Of a DNA stretch of 7,986 bases, positions 1 to 4,593 are shown piece after piece (the first letter of the stretch is position 1; each line of letters opens with the position of its first letter). This DNA is from Dietzia timorensis (GTDB lineage Bacteria; Actinomycetota; Actinomycetes; Mycobacteriales; Mycobacteriaceae): NCBI RefSeq assembly GCF_020742175.1, contig NZ_DYXM01000266.1:1-7986 (forward strand), given 5' to 3'. The position numbers and the translations under genes are program-made. Under the pieces are notes generated by a model. That model was not told where the DNA came from. It searched no databases and saw only the letters and a list, made by a program, of their open reading frames with translations.

Positions 1-16
1 GAAAAGGGTGCGGACC

Positions 17-385
17 ATGTGGGTGATCAACCGTAAGGGATACGTTCTGGCCTCATTAGCGGCCCAGGCGTGGGGCCGCGCGTGCCGCGGACGGCGCGCG
101 CGTCACGGCGATCTCGTGGTGATCTCCGGAATGCCGAAATGGGCGTTCGGGCGCGGTGCGACGTGCGTGGGCAACACCGTCCTATGTCGCACGGAACCGC
201 GGGCGAGGACGCTTGCCCACGAAGACATCCACCGGCAGCAGTGGCTGCGCTTTGGTCTGGCGTTTATCCCGCTATATCTTCTCGCCGGGCGGAACCCGCT
301 GACCAACCGATTCGAAATCGAGGCAGGCCTGGAAGCCGGCGGCTACAGCACGGGAGAGGACCAGCCGCTGCCGGGAGCTGAGTAG
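17..385 (+). CDS. Small conserved hypothetical protein with HExxH motif
   Basis: A 122-residue protein when started at the ATG at 17. A GTG at 8 is in frame, but the AAAAGGG tract at 2-8 sits about nine bases before the ATG and favours 17. The reading frame stays open to the window edge, so a further upstream start cannot be excluded. Visible features are H68-E69-D-I-H72, which matches the zincin pattern HExxH, and a conserved-looking FEIEAG segment at residues 99-104 whose E100 or E102 could be a third metal ligand. The N-terminus is Arg-rich, and residues 79-91 form a short hydrophobic stretch (LAFIPLYLLAG). I recall similar short proteins in actinobacterial genomes, sometimes labelled Fe-S oxidoreductase. 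No Cys cluster supports that label here (only C23, C50, C57). It converges with the PRC-barrel gene 14 bases downstream. Function unknown; a metal-dependent peptidase-like fold is inference only. Confidence 0.65.
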   Translation: MWVINRKGYVLASLAAQAWGRACRGRRARHGDLVVISGMPKWAFGRGATCVGNTVLCRTEPRARTLAHEDIHRQQWLRFGLAFIPLYLLAGRNPLTNRFEIEAGLEAGGYSTGEDQPLPGAE

Positions 386-399
386 CCGCAGAGGGTCGC

Positions 400-849
400 T
401 TAGGCGGTGCTGGCGAGGTCCGGATCTGAGTCGCAGGCCTTCTCATCACGTGCATGCCCATGGCCGCGTGTCCCGAGAATGTTGTGCAGGTGCGGCTTCG
501 GCGTGGCGGGGCCGGTCGGCTCCGCGTTGTCCTTGATCCCGTAGTAGCGGTAGAGCTCGTCCTCCTGCTCAGGGGAGATGACGGTGCCCTCGTCGACGGC
601 GGGTGCTCCCTTGACCAACTCCTTGCAGTACGGCACGAGGATCGTGCCGGATTCGAACCGCGCCTCGGTGAGGGGGATGAAGTATTCCTTGAACCCGAGA
701 ACTCCGAGGAGCCCGCTCTTTACCGCAACCCAGGAGGGGCTCCGGTCGGCAGAGGTGACGTACACCTGCGCGACTGTTCCCAACTTGTTGCCTTCGAAGT
801 CGGTGACATTCGATTCGGCGAGCTCGCTGACGTAGTTCCGTACTGACAT
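400..849 (-). CDS. PRC-barrel domain protein
   Basis: A 149-residue cytosolic protein with no signal peptide. The PRC-barrel fold lies at about residues 8-80: a strand with N-V-T-D-F-E-G-N-K-L-G-T-V, then a hydrophobic W-V-A-V-K strand and a G-F-K-E-Y-F-I-P-L strand. After it comes the acidic S-P-E-Q-E-D-E-L-Y-R-Y-Y-G-I helix (about 92-105) seen after many actinobacterial PRC domains, then a low-complexity His/Asp tail. PRC barrels occur in photosynthetic reaction centre H subunits, RimM and many stand-alone actinobacterial proteins of unknown, often stress-linked, role. The start at 849 gives the full first strand. Its ribosome site is weak (GGA in the preceding bases), so short-leader or leaderless translation is possible. 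Transcribed away from the structured intergenic region at 850-1336. The fold call is firm; the role is not known. Confidence 0.87.
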   Translation of the reverse strand: MSVRNYVSELAESNVTDFEGNKLGTVAQVYVTSADRSPSWVAVKSGLLGVLGFKEYFIPLTEARFESGTILVPYCKELVKGAPAVDEGTVISPEQEDELYRYYGIKDNAEPTGPATPKPHLHNILGTRGHGHARDEKACDSDPDLASTA

Positions 850-883
850 CTAGGTCCGTTCATAGGGGACAGGGCAACCAACC

Positions 884-914
884 CTTTCCGAAGGCAAATG
901 AGGCCTGTGGAAAG
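884..914. repeat. Imperfect hairpin / inverted repeat
   Basis: Outer arms CTTTCC (884-889) and GGAAAG (909-914) are perfect reverse complements. Inside them are a G-T wobble (890/908), one A-G mismatch (891/907), and a second perfect stem AGGC (892-895)/GCCT (903-906) closing a seven-base loop (896-902). That makes ten Watson-Crick pairs plus one wobble in 31 bases. It has no T-tract next to it and no gene ending beside it, so it is not an obvious terminator. It lies 35 bases upstream of the PRC start, and just left of the rightward promoter candidate at 924. An operator or a leader-RNA structure is the likeliest reading. Confidence 0.5.
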
Positions 915-923
915 CATTAGAGT

Positions 924-953
924 TTGAACCTAGCGCGCTGACGCTGCTTATAC
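924..953 (+). promoter_or_regulatory. Possible promoter, TTGAAC-N18-TTATAC
   Basis: TTGAAC (924-929) is close to the -35 consensus TTGACA. Eighteen bases later TTATAC (948-953; or TATACC one base on) resembles a -10 element. A transcript would begin near 960, at or just after the ATG at 958, so the 67-codon ORF could only be leaderless at best, or the RNA could be a long leader toward proP. This is pattern matching by eye on a relatively AT-rich stretch; treat as tentative. Confidence 0.25.
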
Positions 954-957
954 CTAG

Positions 958-1161
958 ATGAAAACGGGCAAACCGGTACTGATCGAACGCTTTTCGTCGT
1001 CCGAGGCGATTATCTGTGCAGGTCATGAGGAGGATCGCGCCAAACGTTACGATCTGGCATCGGAATTCGACCACGTCGCAAATCTCACAGTTTGGAAAAC
1101 TGGGGCAGAATTTGAATATTTCGATTCAATAACGAGATTGGCGGTCAAGATGCCCTGGTGA
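958..1161 (+). CDS. Doubtful 67-codon ORF
   Basis: Reads as a 67-residue peptide starting MKTGKPVLIERF and ending AVKMPW. I recognise no family. There is no convincing ribosome site ahead of the ATG (preceding bases ATACCTAG). Third codon positions are G or C in only about half the codons by hand count, well below the strongly GC-biased third positions of the neighbouring genes. The second half is the more AT-rich. Points in favour: it is open from an ATG, is preceded by promoter-like hexamers, and its start context mirrors that of the PRC gene. It could be a recently acquired or decaying small gene, a leader peptide, or chance. Confidence 0.2.
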   Translation: MKTGKPVLIERFSSSEAIICAGHEEDRAKRYDLASEFDHVANLTVWKTGAEFEYFDSITRLAVKMPW

Positions 1162-1230
1162 ACCGATGTGACCAGCGTCATCTGTGAAACCCGATGTCGC
1201 ACACCGCCAAAACGAGACCCGATGCCGGTC
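1157..1230 (+). repeat. Three direct repeats with CCGATG core, 28-bp period
   Basis: CCGATG occurs at 1163-1168, 1191-1196 and 1219-1224, exactly 28 bases apart each time. The second and third copies share a longer match, of the form GA-A/G-ACCCGATG-T/C-CG. The first is shorter (GAACCGATG). The array ends 107 bases before the proP start and about 15 bases upstream of the proposed -35. The regular spacing suggests an array of protein-binding sites, but only six bases are strictly common and chance is not excluded. Confidence 0.4.
1167..1182. promoter_or_regulatory. CRP/GlxR-like half-conserved palindrome
   Basis: TGTGA (1167-1171), six bases, then TCATC (1178-1182). Against the CRP-family pattern TGTGA-N6-TCACA this matches eight of ten core positions. 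CRP-family regulators (GlxR in corynebacteria) use this type of site. It overlaps the first CCGATG repeat. A single degenerate site found by eye is weak evidence. Confidence 0.2.
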
Positions 1231-1238
1231 GAGACGAC

Positions 1239-1267
1239 TTTACGAGGAGTTTTCAAATGTTTAGCGT
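1239..1267 (+). promoter_or_regulatory. Likely proP promoter, TTTACG-N17-TAGCGT
   Basis: TTTACG (1239-1244) shares four of six bases with TTGACA. With an optimal 17-base gap it is followed by TAGCGT (1262-1267), which fits the actinobacterial -10 pattern TANNNT. A start near 1274 would give proP a leader of about 63 bases. The extended -10 string TAGCGTAAG recurs exactly ahead of the VOC gene on the other strand (3635-3627). This promoter overlaps the 10-codon ORF, so if it is the only promoter that ORF is not translated. Confidence 0.4.
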
Positions 1268-1289
1268 AAGCAAGTCAGTTTCCGAATAG
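1257..1289 (+). CDS. Possible 10-codon upstream ORF of proP
   Basis: ATG at 1257 is preceded by a near-ideal ribosome site, GAGGAG at 1244-1249, with seven intervening bases. It encodes MFSVSKSVSE and stops with TAG at 1287-1289, 47 bases before the proP GTG. The ribosome site is as good as any in the window. A leader peptide would be translated only from a promoter upstream of about 1235. The TTTACG/TAGCGT promoter overlaps the ORF and would exclude it. Peptide-based control and chance are both possible. Confidence 0.25.
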   Translation: MFSVSKSVSE

Positions 1290-1336
1290 AGTGACCTCTG
1301 CCCGATCTCGGTAGCGGAGCCACTGGAGGTAACAAC

Positions 1337-2752
1337 GTGCCAGACAACAAAATAGACGCCTCACCAGGCGCGACGGGACAGCCGGATGCTGTCGACAAAT
1401 CGGTGCTTCACCGCGCCATCGCCGCCTCTGCCATGGGTAATGCCACGGAGTGGTTCGACTACGGTGTTTACGCCGCGGTGTCGGTGTACATCACCGCGAA
1501 CTTCTTCTCGGGGGGACTCGAGTCGATCGGCACGATGCTCGGCCTGGCCGTGTCGTTCGTGCTTCGTCCGCTCGGCGGATTCATCTGGGGGCCGATCGGC
1601 GACCGGCTTGGTCGCAAGAGCGTTCTCGCGCTGACCATCATCCTGATGTCCCTGGCGACCGCGCTGATCGGTGTGCTGCCGACCCAGGACCAGATCGGCG
1701 TGTGGGCGCCGGTGCTCCTCATCCTTCTTCGCGTCTGCCAGGGATTCACGACAGGCGGCGAATATGGCGGCGCCGCCACATTTATGGCCGAGTATTCCCC
1801 GGACGGAAAACGAGGGCACTACGGCTCGTTCCTCGAATTCGGCACGCTCGGCGGCTTCGTAGCCGGCTCCGGTATCGTCCTGATTCTCCAGACGTTGTCC
1901 ACTGACGCATTCATGAACGAGTGGGGATGGAGAATCCCGTTCTTCATCGCTCTCCCGCTGGGCCTCATCGGTCTCTACCTGCGTTCGCAGCTCGATGAAT
2001 CCCCGGTGTTCCAGGAGGTTCTCGACGACGACGATCAAGAGACCAAGACGATGGGGGAGAACTACAAGGATCTGTTCAGCACCCACTTCAAGCAGGTCGC
2101 CATCATGTTCGGCATGGTGACGGCGCTCAACGTCGCCCACTACACCCTGCTCACGTATCAGCCGACGTATCTTGCCAATACAGTCGGCATCGAGGGCTCG
2201 CATGCGACCGCTGTCATGTTCGTCGGCCAGGTGGTGATGATGATTCTCATCCCGTTCTTCGGCACCCTGTCCGACAAGATCGGACGCAAGCCGATGTGGT
2301 GGACATCCCTTATCGGGTTGTTCATCATGGCCGTGCCGATGTACCTGCTCATGCGCGTCGGATTCGGCTGGGCGATCGTCGCGTTTGTCGTTCTCGGTCT
2401 GCTGTTCATCCCGCAGCTGTCGACGATTTCGGCGACGTTCCCGGCCATGTTCCCGACGACCGTGCGCTACGCCGGGTTCGCGATTTCCTACAATGTCGCC
2501 ACTGCGGCCTTTGGTGGTACGGCTCCGTTGATCAACGACGCGGTCATCGATGGGACCGGTTTCACCCTGTTCCCGGCTTTCTTCATGATGGGCGCATGTG
2601 TGATCGGCATGGTCGCCGTGTCGTTCCTCACCGAGACTGCGGGTGTGTCGCTGCGCGGGGACGAAGTTCCCGGCGAGGCGGAGGACAATCAGTCGCAGGT
2701 TTTGTTCCTGGGCAACTCCGATGACGACGACCCGGAGTACGCCCGCACCTAG
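1337..2752 (+). CDS. proP: ProP-type proline/betaine:H+ symporter (MFS, MHS family)
   Basis: A 471-residue inner-membrane carrier with twelve expected membrane segments. The metabolite:H+ symporter branch is marked by G-N-A-T-E-W-F-D-Y-G-V-Y at residues 34-45, the MFS loop motif G-D-R-L-G-R-K (88-94), its second-half copy D-K-I-G-R-K-P (313-319), G-G-E-Y-G-G-A (140-146), A-E-Y-S-P-D-G-K-R-G (151-160) and W-G-W-R-I-P-F-F-I-A-L-P-L-G (196-209). From memory, these segments follow E. coli ProP closely. ProP takes up proline, glycine betaine and related osmoprotectants with protons, so osmotic protection is the likeliest role. Other MHS members carry 2-oxoglutarate, citrate or shikimate, so substrate is inferred. 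The C-terminus ends in an acidic tail (D-D-D-D-P-E-Y) and lacks the coiled coil of E. coli ProP. GTG start at 1337 with GGAGGT at 1325-1330. Monocistronic; it converges with the VOC gene 16 bases away. Confidence 0.92.
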   Translation: MPDNKIDASPGATGQPDAVDKSVLHRAIAASAMGNATEWFDYGVYAAVSVYITANFFSGGLESIGTMLGLAVSFVLRPLGGFIWGPIGDRLGRKSVLALTIILMSLATALIGVLPTQDQIGVWAPVLLILLRVCQGFTTGGEYGGAATFMAEYSPDGKRGHYGSFLEFGTLGGFVAGSGIVLILQTLSTDAFMNEWGWRIPFFIALPLGLIGLYLRSQLDESPVFQEVLDDDDQETKTMGENYKDLFSTHFKQVAIMFGMVTALNVAHYTLLTYQPTYLANTVGIEGSHATAVMFVGQVVMMILIPFFGTLSDKIGRKPMWWTSLIGLFIMAVPMYLLMRVGFGWAIVAFVVLGLLFIPQLSTISATFPAMFPTTVRYAGFAISYNVATAAFGGTAPLINDAVIDGTGFTLFPAFFMMGACVIGMVAVSFLTETAGVSLRGDEVPGEAEDNQSQVLFLGNSDDDDPEYART

Positions 2753-2772
2753 GTAGAGACTGCGGGTTCTAC
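2753..2772. terminator. Weak convergent hairpin between proP and VOC gene
   Basis: GTAGA (2753-2757) and TCTAC (2768-2772) are perfect reverse complements. A flanking G-T wobble extends the stem on each side, around a loop of about ten bases. It lies at the meeting point of the two convergent genes and overlaps the VOC stop codon. There is no T-tract and the stem is short, so terminator function is only suggested by position. Confidence 0.25.
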
Positions 2773-3554
2773 TCGCCAGTGGCCTCGCTCATGGAGCAGA
2801 GCTGGAATGTCGCGCCTTCGCGATCCAGCACCGTCACGATCCGCCCGAATGGGGAATCCTCCGGGCCGTCGGTGACCCTGCCTCCGAGCGAGGCCACTTT
2901 TTGTGCCGCCGCATCGGCTCCATCGACGCCGAAATAGACCCGCCAGTACGAGTTGTCGTTCTCGCCCAGCCAAGGCGCGAAACAGATGCCGGCGGTCGCC
3001 GAATCCATGTCGCCGTTGGACGCATATCGGAATTCGTCGGTGTCCGACATCATGTGGATGTCGAAGTCGAAGACCTCGCGGTAGAAAGCTACGGCGGCGT
3101 CGAAGTCCTTGGTCATCAGCTCGAACCACACCGGAGTCCCGGGCGACCCCACGAAGTCGTAGGATTCAAGATTCTTCGGCTGCCATAGGGAAATCGGCGC
3201 GCCGGTGGGATCGACGACGAGTGACCACGTCCCCGAATCTCCGACCTCCATATTCTCCATCGCGACCTCGGCCCCGGCGGCCTTGGCTTTGGCCGTGCGT
3301 GCGGTGAGATCATCGACGTGGAGGAAGACTCCCCACTCCGAGGGGACCGGACCGCCTGTGGGGCATTGCATGCCGGAGACATCCATGAGTCCGCCGACGA
3401 GTGCTTCACCGCAATGAATCAGGTTGTAGCTGTTGAAATCCGCTCCGAGGTCCTCGAAACGCCAGCCGAAAAGCTGCTGGTAGAACTCGGTGCACGCCTG
3501 GAAATTGTTCGAACCGTAATCGACCCACACGGGGGTCCCAACCTTTTTGGACAT
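2769..3554 (-). CDS. Two-domain VOC (glyoxalase/bleomycin-resistance fold) protein
   Basis: A 261-residue cytosolic protein with two tandem VOC domains, about residues 7-125 and 138-253. Each opens with a T-P-V-W-strand (V-W-V-D at 9-12; V-W-F-E at 142-145). Each contains an F-Y-…-F-G/D-W/F helix (24-31; 157-164) and ends in the D-P-T-G-A-P-I-S-L-W (115-124) or D-R-E-G-A-T-F-Q-L (244-252) strand. Length and layout match the actinobacterial CFP30B/Rv0577-like group. Members of the superfamily include glyoxalases, dioxygenases and drug-binding proteins, so the reaction cannot be named. Glyoxalase-like detoxification of methylglyoxal is one option. Start at 3554 with AGAAGGAGA (3561-3569) six bases ahead. 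The AraC-type gene lies 117 bases upstream on the same strand, the usual place for a regulator of this gene. Confidence 0.9.
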   Translation of the reverse strand: MSKKVGTPVWVDYGSNNFQACTEFYQQLFGWRFEDLGADFNSYNLIHCGEALVGGLMDVSGMQCPTGGPVPSEWGVFLHVDDLTARTAKAKAAGAEVAMENMEVGDSGTWSLVVDPTGAPISLWQPKNLESYDFVGSPGTPVWFELMTKDFDAAVAFYREVFDFDIHMMSDTDEFRYASNGDMDSATAGICFAPWLGENDNSYWRVYFGVDGADAAAQKVASLGGRVTDGPEDSPFGRIVTVLDREGATFQLCSMSEATGE

Positions 3555-3579
3555 GATGCTTCTCCTTCTACCCGCCGTC

Positions 3580-3597
3580 GGCGACGTGGCCGTCGCC
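3580..3597. repeat. Perfect GC-rich inverted repeat in VOC leader
   Basis: GGCGACG (3580-3586) and CGTCGCC (3591-3597) pair perfectly around a four-base loop. A second, mutually exclusive small hairpin, CGCCG (3573-3577)/CGGCG (3579-3583), shares bases with the left arm. In the VOC transcript the large stem lies ten bases upstream of the ribosome site AGAAGGAGA (3561-3569), with the alternative stem between them. Two competing structures in that place could act as an attenuator or a translational switch; as DNA the repeat could be an operator. Neither is shown. Confidence 0.45.
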
Positions 3598-3626
3598 TGA
3601 ACATGGAAAGCCCGACGCGAACACCA

Positions 3627-3635
3627 CTTACGCTA
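3627..3635 (-). promoter_or_regulatory. Possible -10 element of VOC gene (TAGCGT)
   Basis: On the minus strand TAGCGT (3635-3630) fits TANNNT and is followed by AAG, the same nine-base string as at the proP promoter. A start about seven bases on would give a leader of roughly 70 bases that contains the GGCGACG/CGTCGCC hairpin. No good -35 sits at 16-18 bases (TTGGAC is present but 23 bases away), so the promoter would be weak or activator-dependent, which suits an upstream AraC-type activator. Confidence 0.3.
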
Positions 3636-3671
3636 GTGAGGCAAAACCACGCTCGCTTGTCCAAAAGTGCG

Positions 3672-4436
3672 CTAAGCCAGGCGAGTACGAAGACTCGGTA
3701 GCGCCGGGAGCATCGGCACGGCGAAGGGATCGGCCCTTTCAAATCGGAGTGTGACGGCGGAGGGCGCAAAAATCGGCTGCATGTGGATCGCAACCAGCGG
3801 TCGCTCCGGTGCGAGAACCTCGTGTGCATCTACATTCGTGGAGACAGTGAACCCCAACAGCCACGGGTTACCCGGGCACAAGGGGAGAGTGAGTTCGTCG
3901 GTCCATGTGAGCATCCCCTCGGCAGGCAGGCCGATTGGTGAGGGGCGTGGAAACCAGCCGACCCACGTCGCCCGGGGCACTCCGGGGCCGCGGGAGATCT
4001 CGTCGTCGGTAGGGAATTGCATGCGCACGGTGATGGCAGGGGCGGCGCCGTCACCCAACGCGAACGGGGTGAGCGTCGTGGAAGCGACTTCGCCTGCGAG
4101 CCGGCGGAGATGGGCGGGTGGCACTCCGACGCTGTCGCGAAATCGTCGGGTGAAACTCGACAGCGAATCGAAACCGACCGTGGTGGCGACGTCGATCACC
4201 GGGAAGTCGGAGTCGAGAAGCATGCGCTTGGCGGCGTCGATACGGTGCGCGCATATGTATTGTGCCGGTGCGACGCCCATGGACGCCGCGAACATGCGGC
4301 TGAAGTGGTGCTGGCTGTAGCCGGCCGCGTCCGCCAGGTCGGCGACCTGGATGGGGTCGGCATACCGCGAGTGGACGAGTTCGAGCGCCGCGCCGAGAGC
4401 GGGCGCGGGTAGGACGGCGATTCGGCCGGCAGGCAT
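3672..4436 (-). CDS. AraC-family transcriptional regulator (N-terminal HTH)
   Basis: A 254-residue regulator. The double helix-turn-helix AraC domain is at the N-terminus, about residues 14-113: first HTH V-A-D-L-A-D-A-A-G-Y-S-Q-H-H-F-S-R-M-F (31-49), then the second with I-D-V-A-T-T-V-G-F-D-S-L-S-S-F-T-R-R-F-R (81-100) and the family signature G-V-P-P-A-H-L-R-R (104-112). Residues 130-250 form a separate, mainly beta, domain that presumably senses a ligand. Most AraC proteins have the DNA-binding domain at the C-terminus, so the order is reversed here. The gene is divergent from lutABC and precedes the VOC gene on the same strand, so it could control either or both. No ribosome site precedes the ATG at 4436; the -10-like TAGTAT just ahead suggests a leaderless mRNA. 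Confidence 0.93.
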   Translation of the reverse strand: MPAGRIAVLPAPALGAALELVHSRYADPIQVADLADAAGYSQHHFSRMFAASMGVAPAQYICAHRIDAAKRMLLDSDFPVIDVATTVGFDSLSSFTRRFRDSVGVPPAHLRRLAGEVASTTLTPFALGDGAAPAITVRMQFPTDDEISRGPGVPRATWVGWFPRPSPIGLPAEGMLTWTDELTLPLCPGNPWLLGFTVSTNVDAHEVLAPERPLVAIHMQPIFAPSAVTLRFERADPFAVPMLPALPSLRTRLA

Positions 4437-4443
4437 AAGGCAA

Positions 4444-4449
4444 ATACTA
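4444..4449 (-). promoter_or_regulatory. -10 element of leaderless araC-type gene (TAGTAT)
   Basis: On the minus strand TAGTAT is followed by seven bases (TTGCCTT) and then the ATG of the regulator, so transcription is expected to begin at the A of the start codon. Together with the missing ribosome site this points to a leaderless mRNA, common in actinobacteria. No strong -35 is visible; the region where it should lie overlaps the palindrome at 4460-4481. Confidence 0.5.
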
Positions 4450-4459
4450 GTGGCGATCG

Positions 4460-4481
4460 CTCACAAAATGGCGGTTGTGAG
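4460..4481. promoter_or_regulatory. Candidate operator palindrome, CTCACAA-N8-TTGTGAG
   Basis: CTCACAA (4460-4466) and TTGTGAG (4475-4481) are perfect reverse complements separated by eight bases. The symmetry continues outward to 4455/4486 with three more pairs out of five (4458/4483, 4457/4484, 4455/4486). The centre lies about 34 bases upstream of the presumed araC transcription start, over its -35 region, and about 123 bases upstream of the lutA start codon. That position suits repression or autoregulation of the regulator gene and upstream activation of lutABC. The binding protein is not identified; the arms are in the opposite order to the CRP pattern (TCACA outside, TGTGA inside). Confidence 0.5.
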
Positions 4482-4547
4482 GGAACTTCATCACGATCCT
4501 AAGGGGGCGTCGGAACGATATCTACGCGGACATCGGCTCGGAAGGCA

Positions 4548-4553
4548 TAGCGT
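4548..4553 (+). promoter_or_regulatory. Possible lutA -10 element (TAGCGT)
   Basis: TAGCGT fits TANNNT and would start transcription near 4560, giving a leader of about 34 bases. The bases at the -35 distance (about 4524-4532) are not consensus-like, so an activator may be needed. The same hexamer is found ahead of proP and the VOC gene. Tentative. Confidence 0.3.
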
Positions 4554-4593
4554 GGGGGAAGTAAATCCGACCCTCCTGCCCGAGGAATCGATA

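Larger units (their letters stand above)
850..1336. other. Structured intergenic region between PRC gene and proP
   Basis: This stretch of nearly 490 bases holds no confident gene and is visibly more AT-rich than its neighbours, especially about 1050-1150 and 1235-1290. From left to right it carries: one arm of an inverted repeat that includes the PRC start codon, an imperfect 31-base hairpin (884-914), a possible promoter facing right (924-953), a weak 67-codon ORF (958-1161), three CCGATG direct repeats at 28-base spacing, a CRP-like palindrome, a 10-codon ORF with a strong ribosome site, and a plausible proP promoter. Each is listed separately. It may serve as a divergent control region for the PRC gene and proP, or hold the remains of a lost gene. 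Confidence 0.6.

Noticed and set aside
386..399. Terminator between the HExxH gene and the PRC gene
   Set aside because: Only a 4-bp CCGC/GCGG pairing with a long loop and no T-tract; not enough to call.
454..846. 130-codon plus-strand ORF opposite the PRC-barrel gene
   Set aside because: No motif, and the minus strand has the PRC-barrel features, so it is a shadow.
1361..2203. 280-codon minus-strand ORF opposite proP
   Set aside because: Antisense shadow: rich in Arg, His and Glu, with no domain and no ribosome site. The plus strand encodes an unmistakable MFS carrier.
4476..4495. Possible CRP/GlxR site (TGTGA ... TCACG) upstream of lutA
   Set aside because: The half-sites are 10 bases apart instead of 6, and the six-base spacing gives a poor right half.
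4351..4593. 81-codon upstream extension of the lutA frame
   Set aside because: Runs through the start of the divergent regulator gene, is unlike LutA, and the ATG at 4594 has the family N-terminus and a proper ribosome site.
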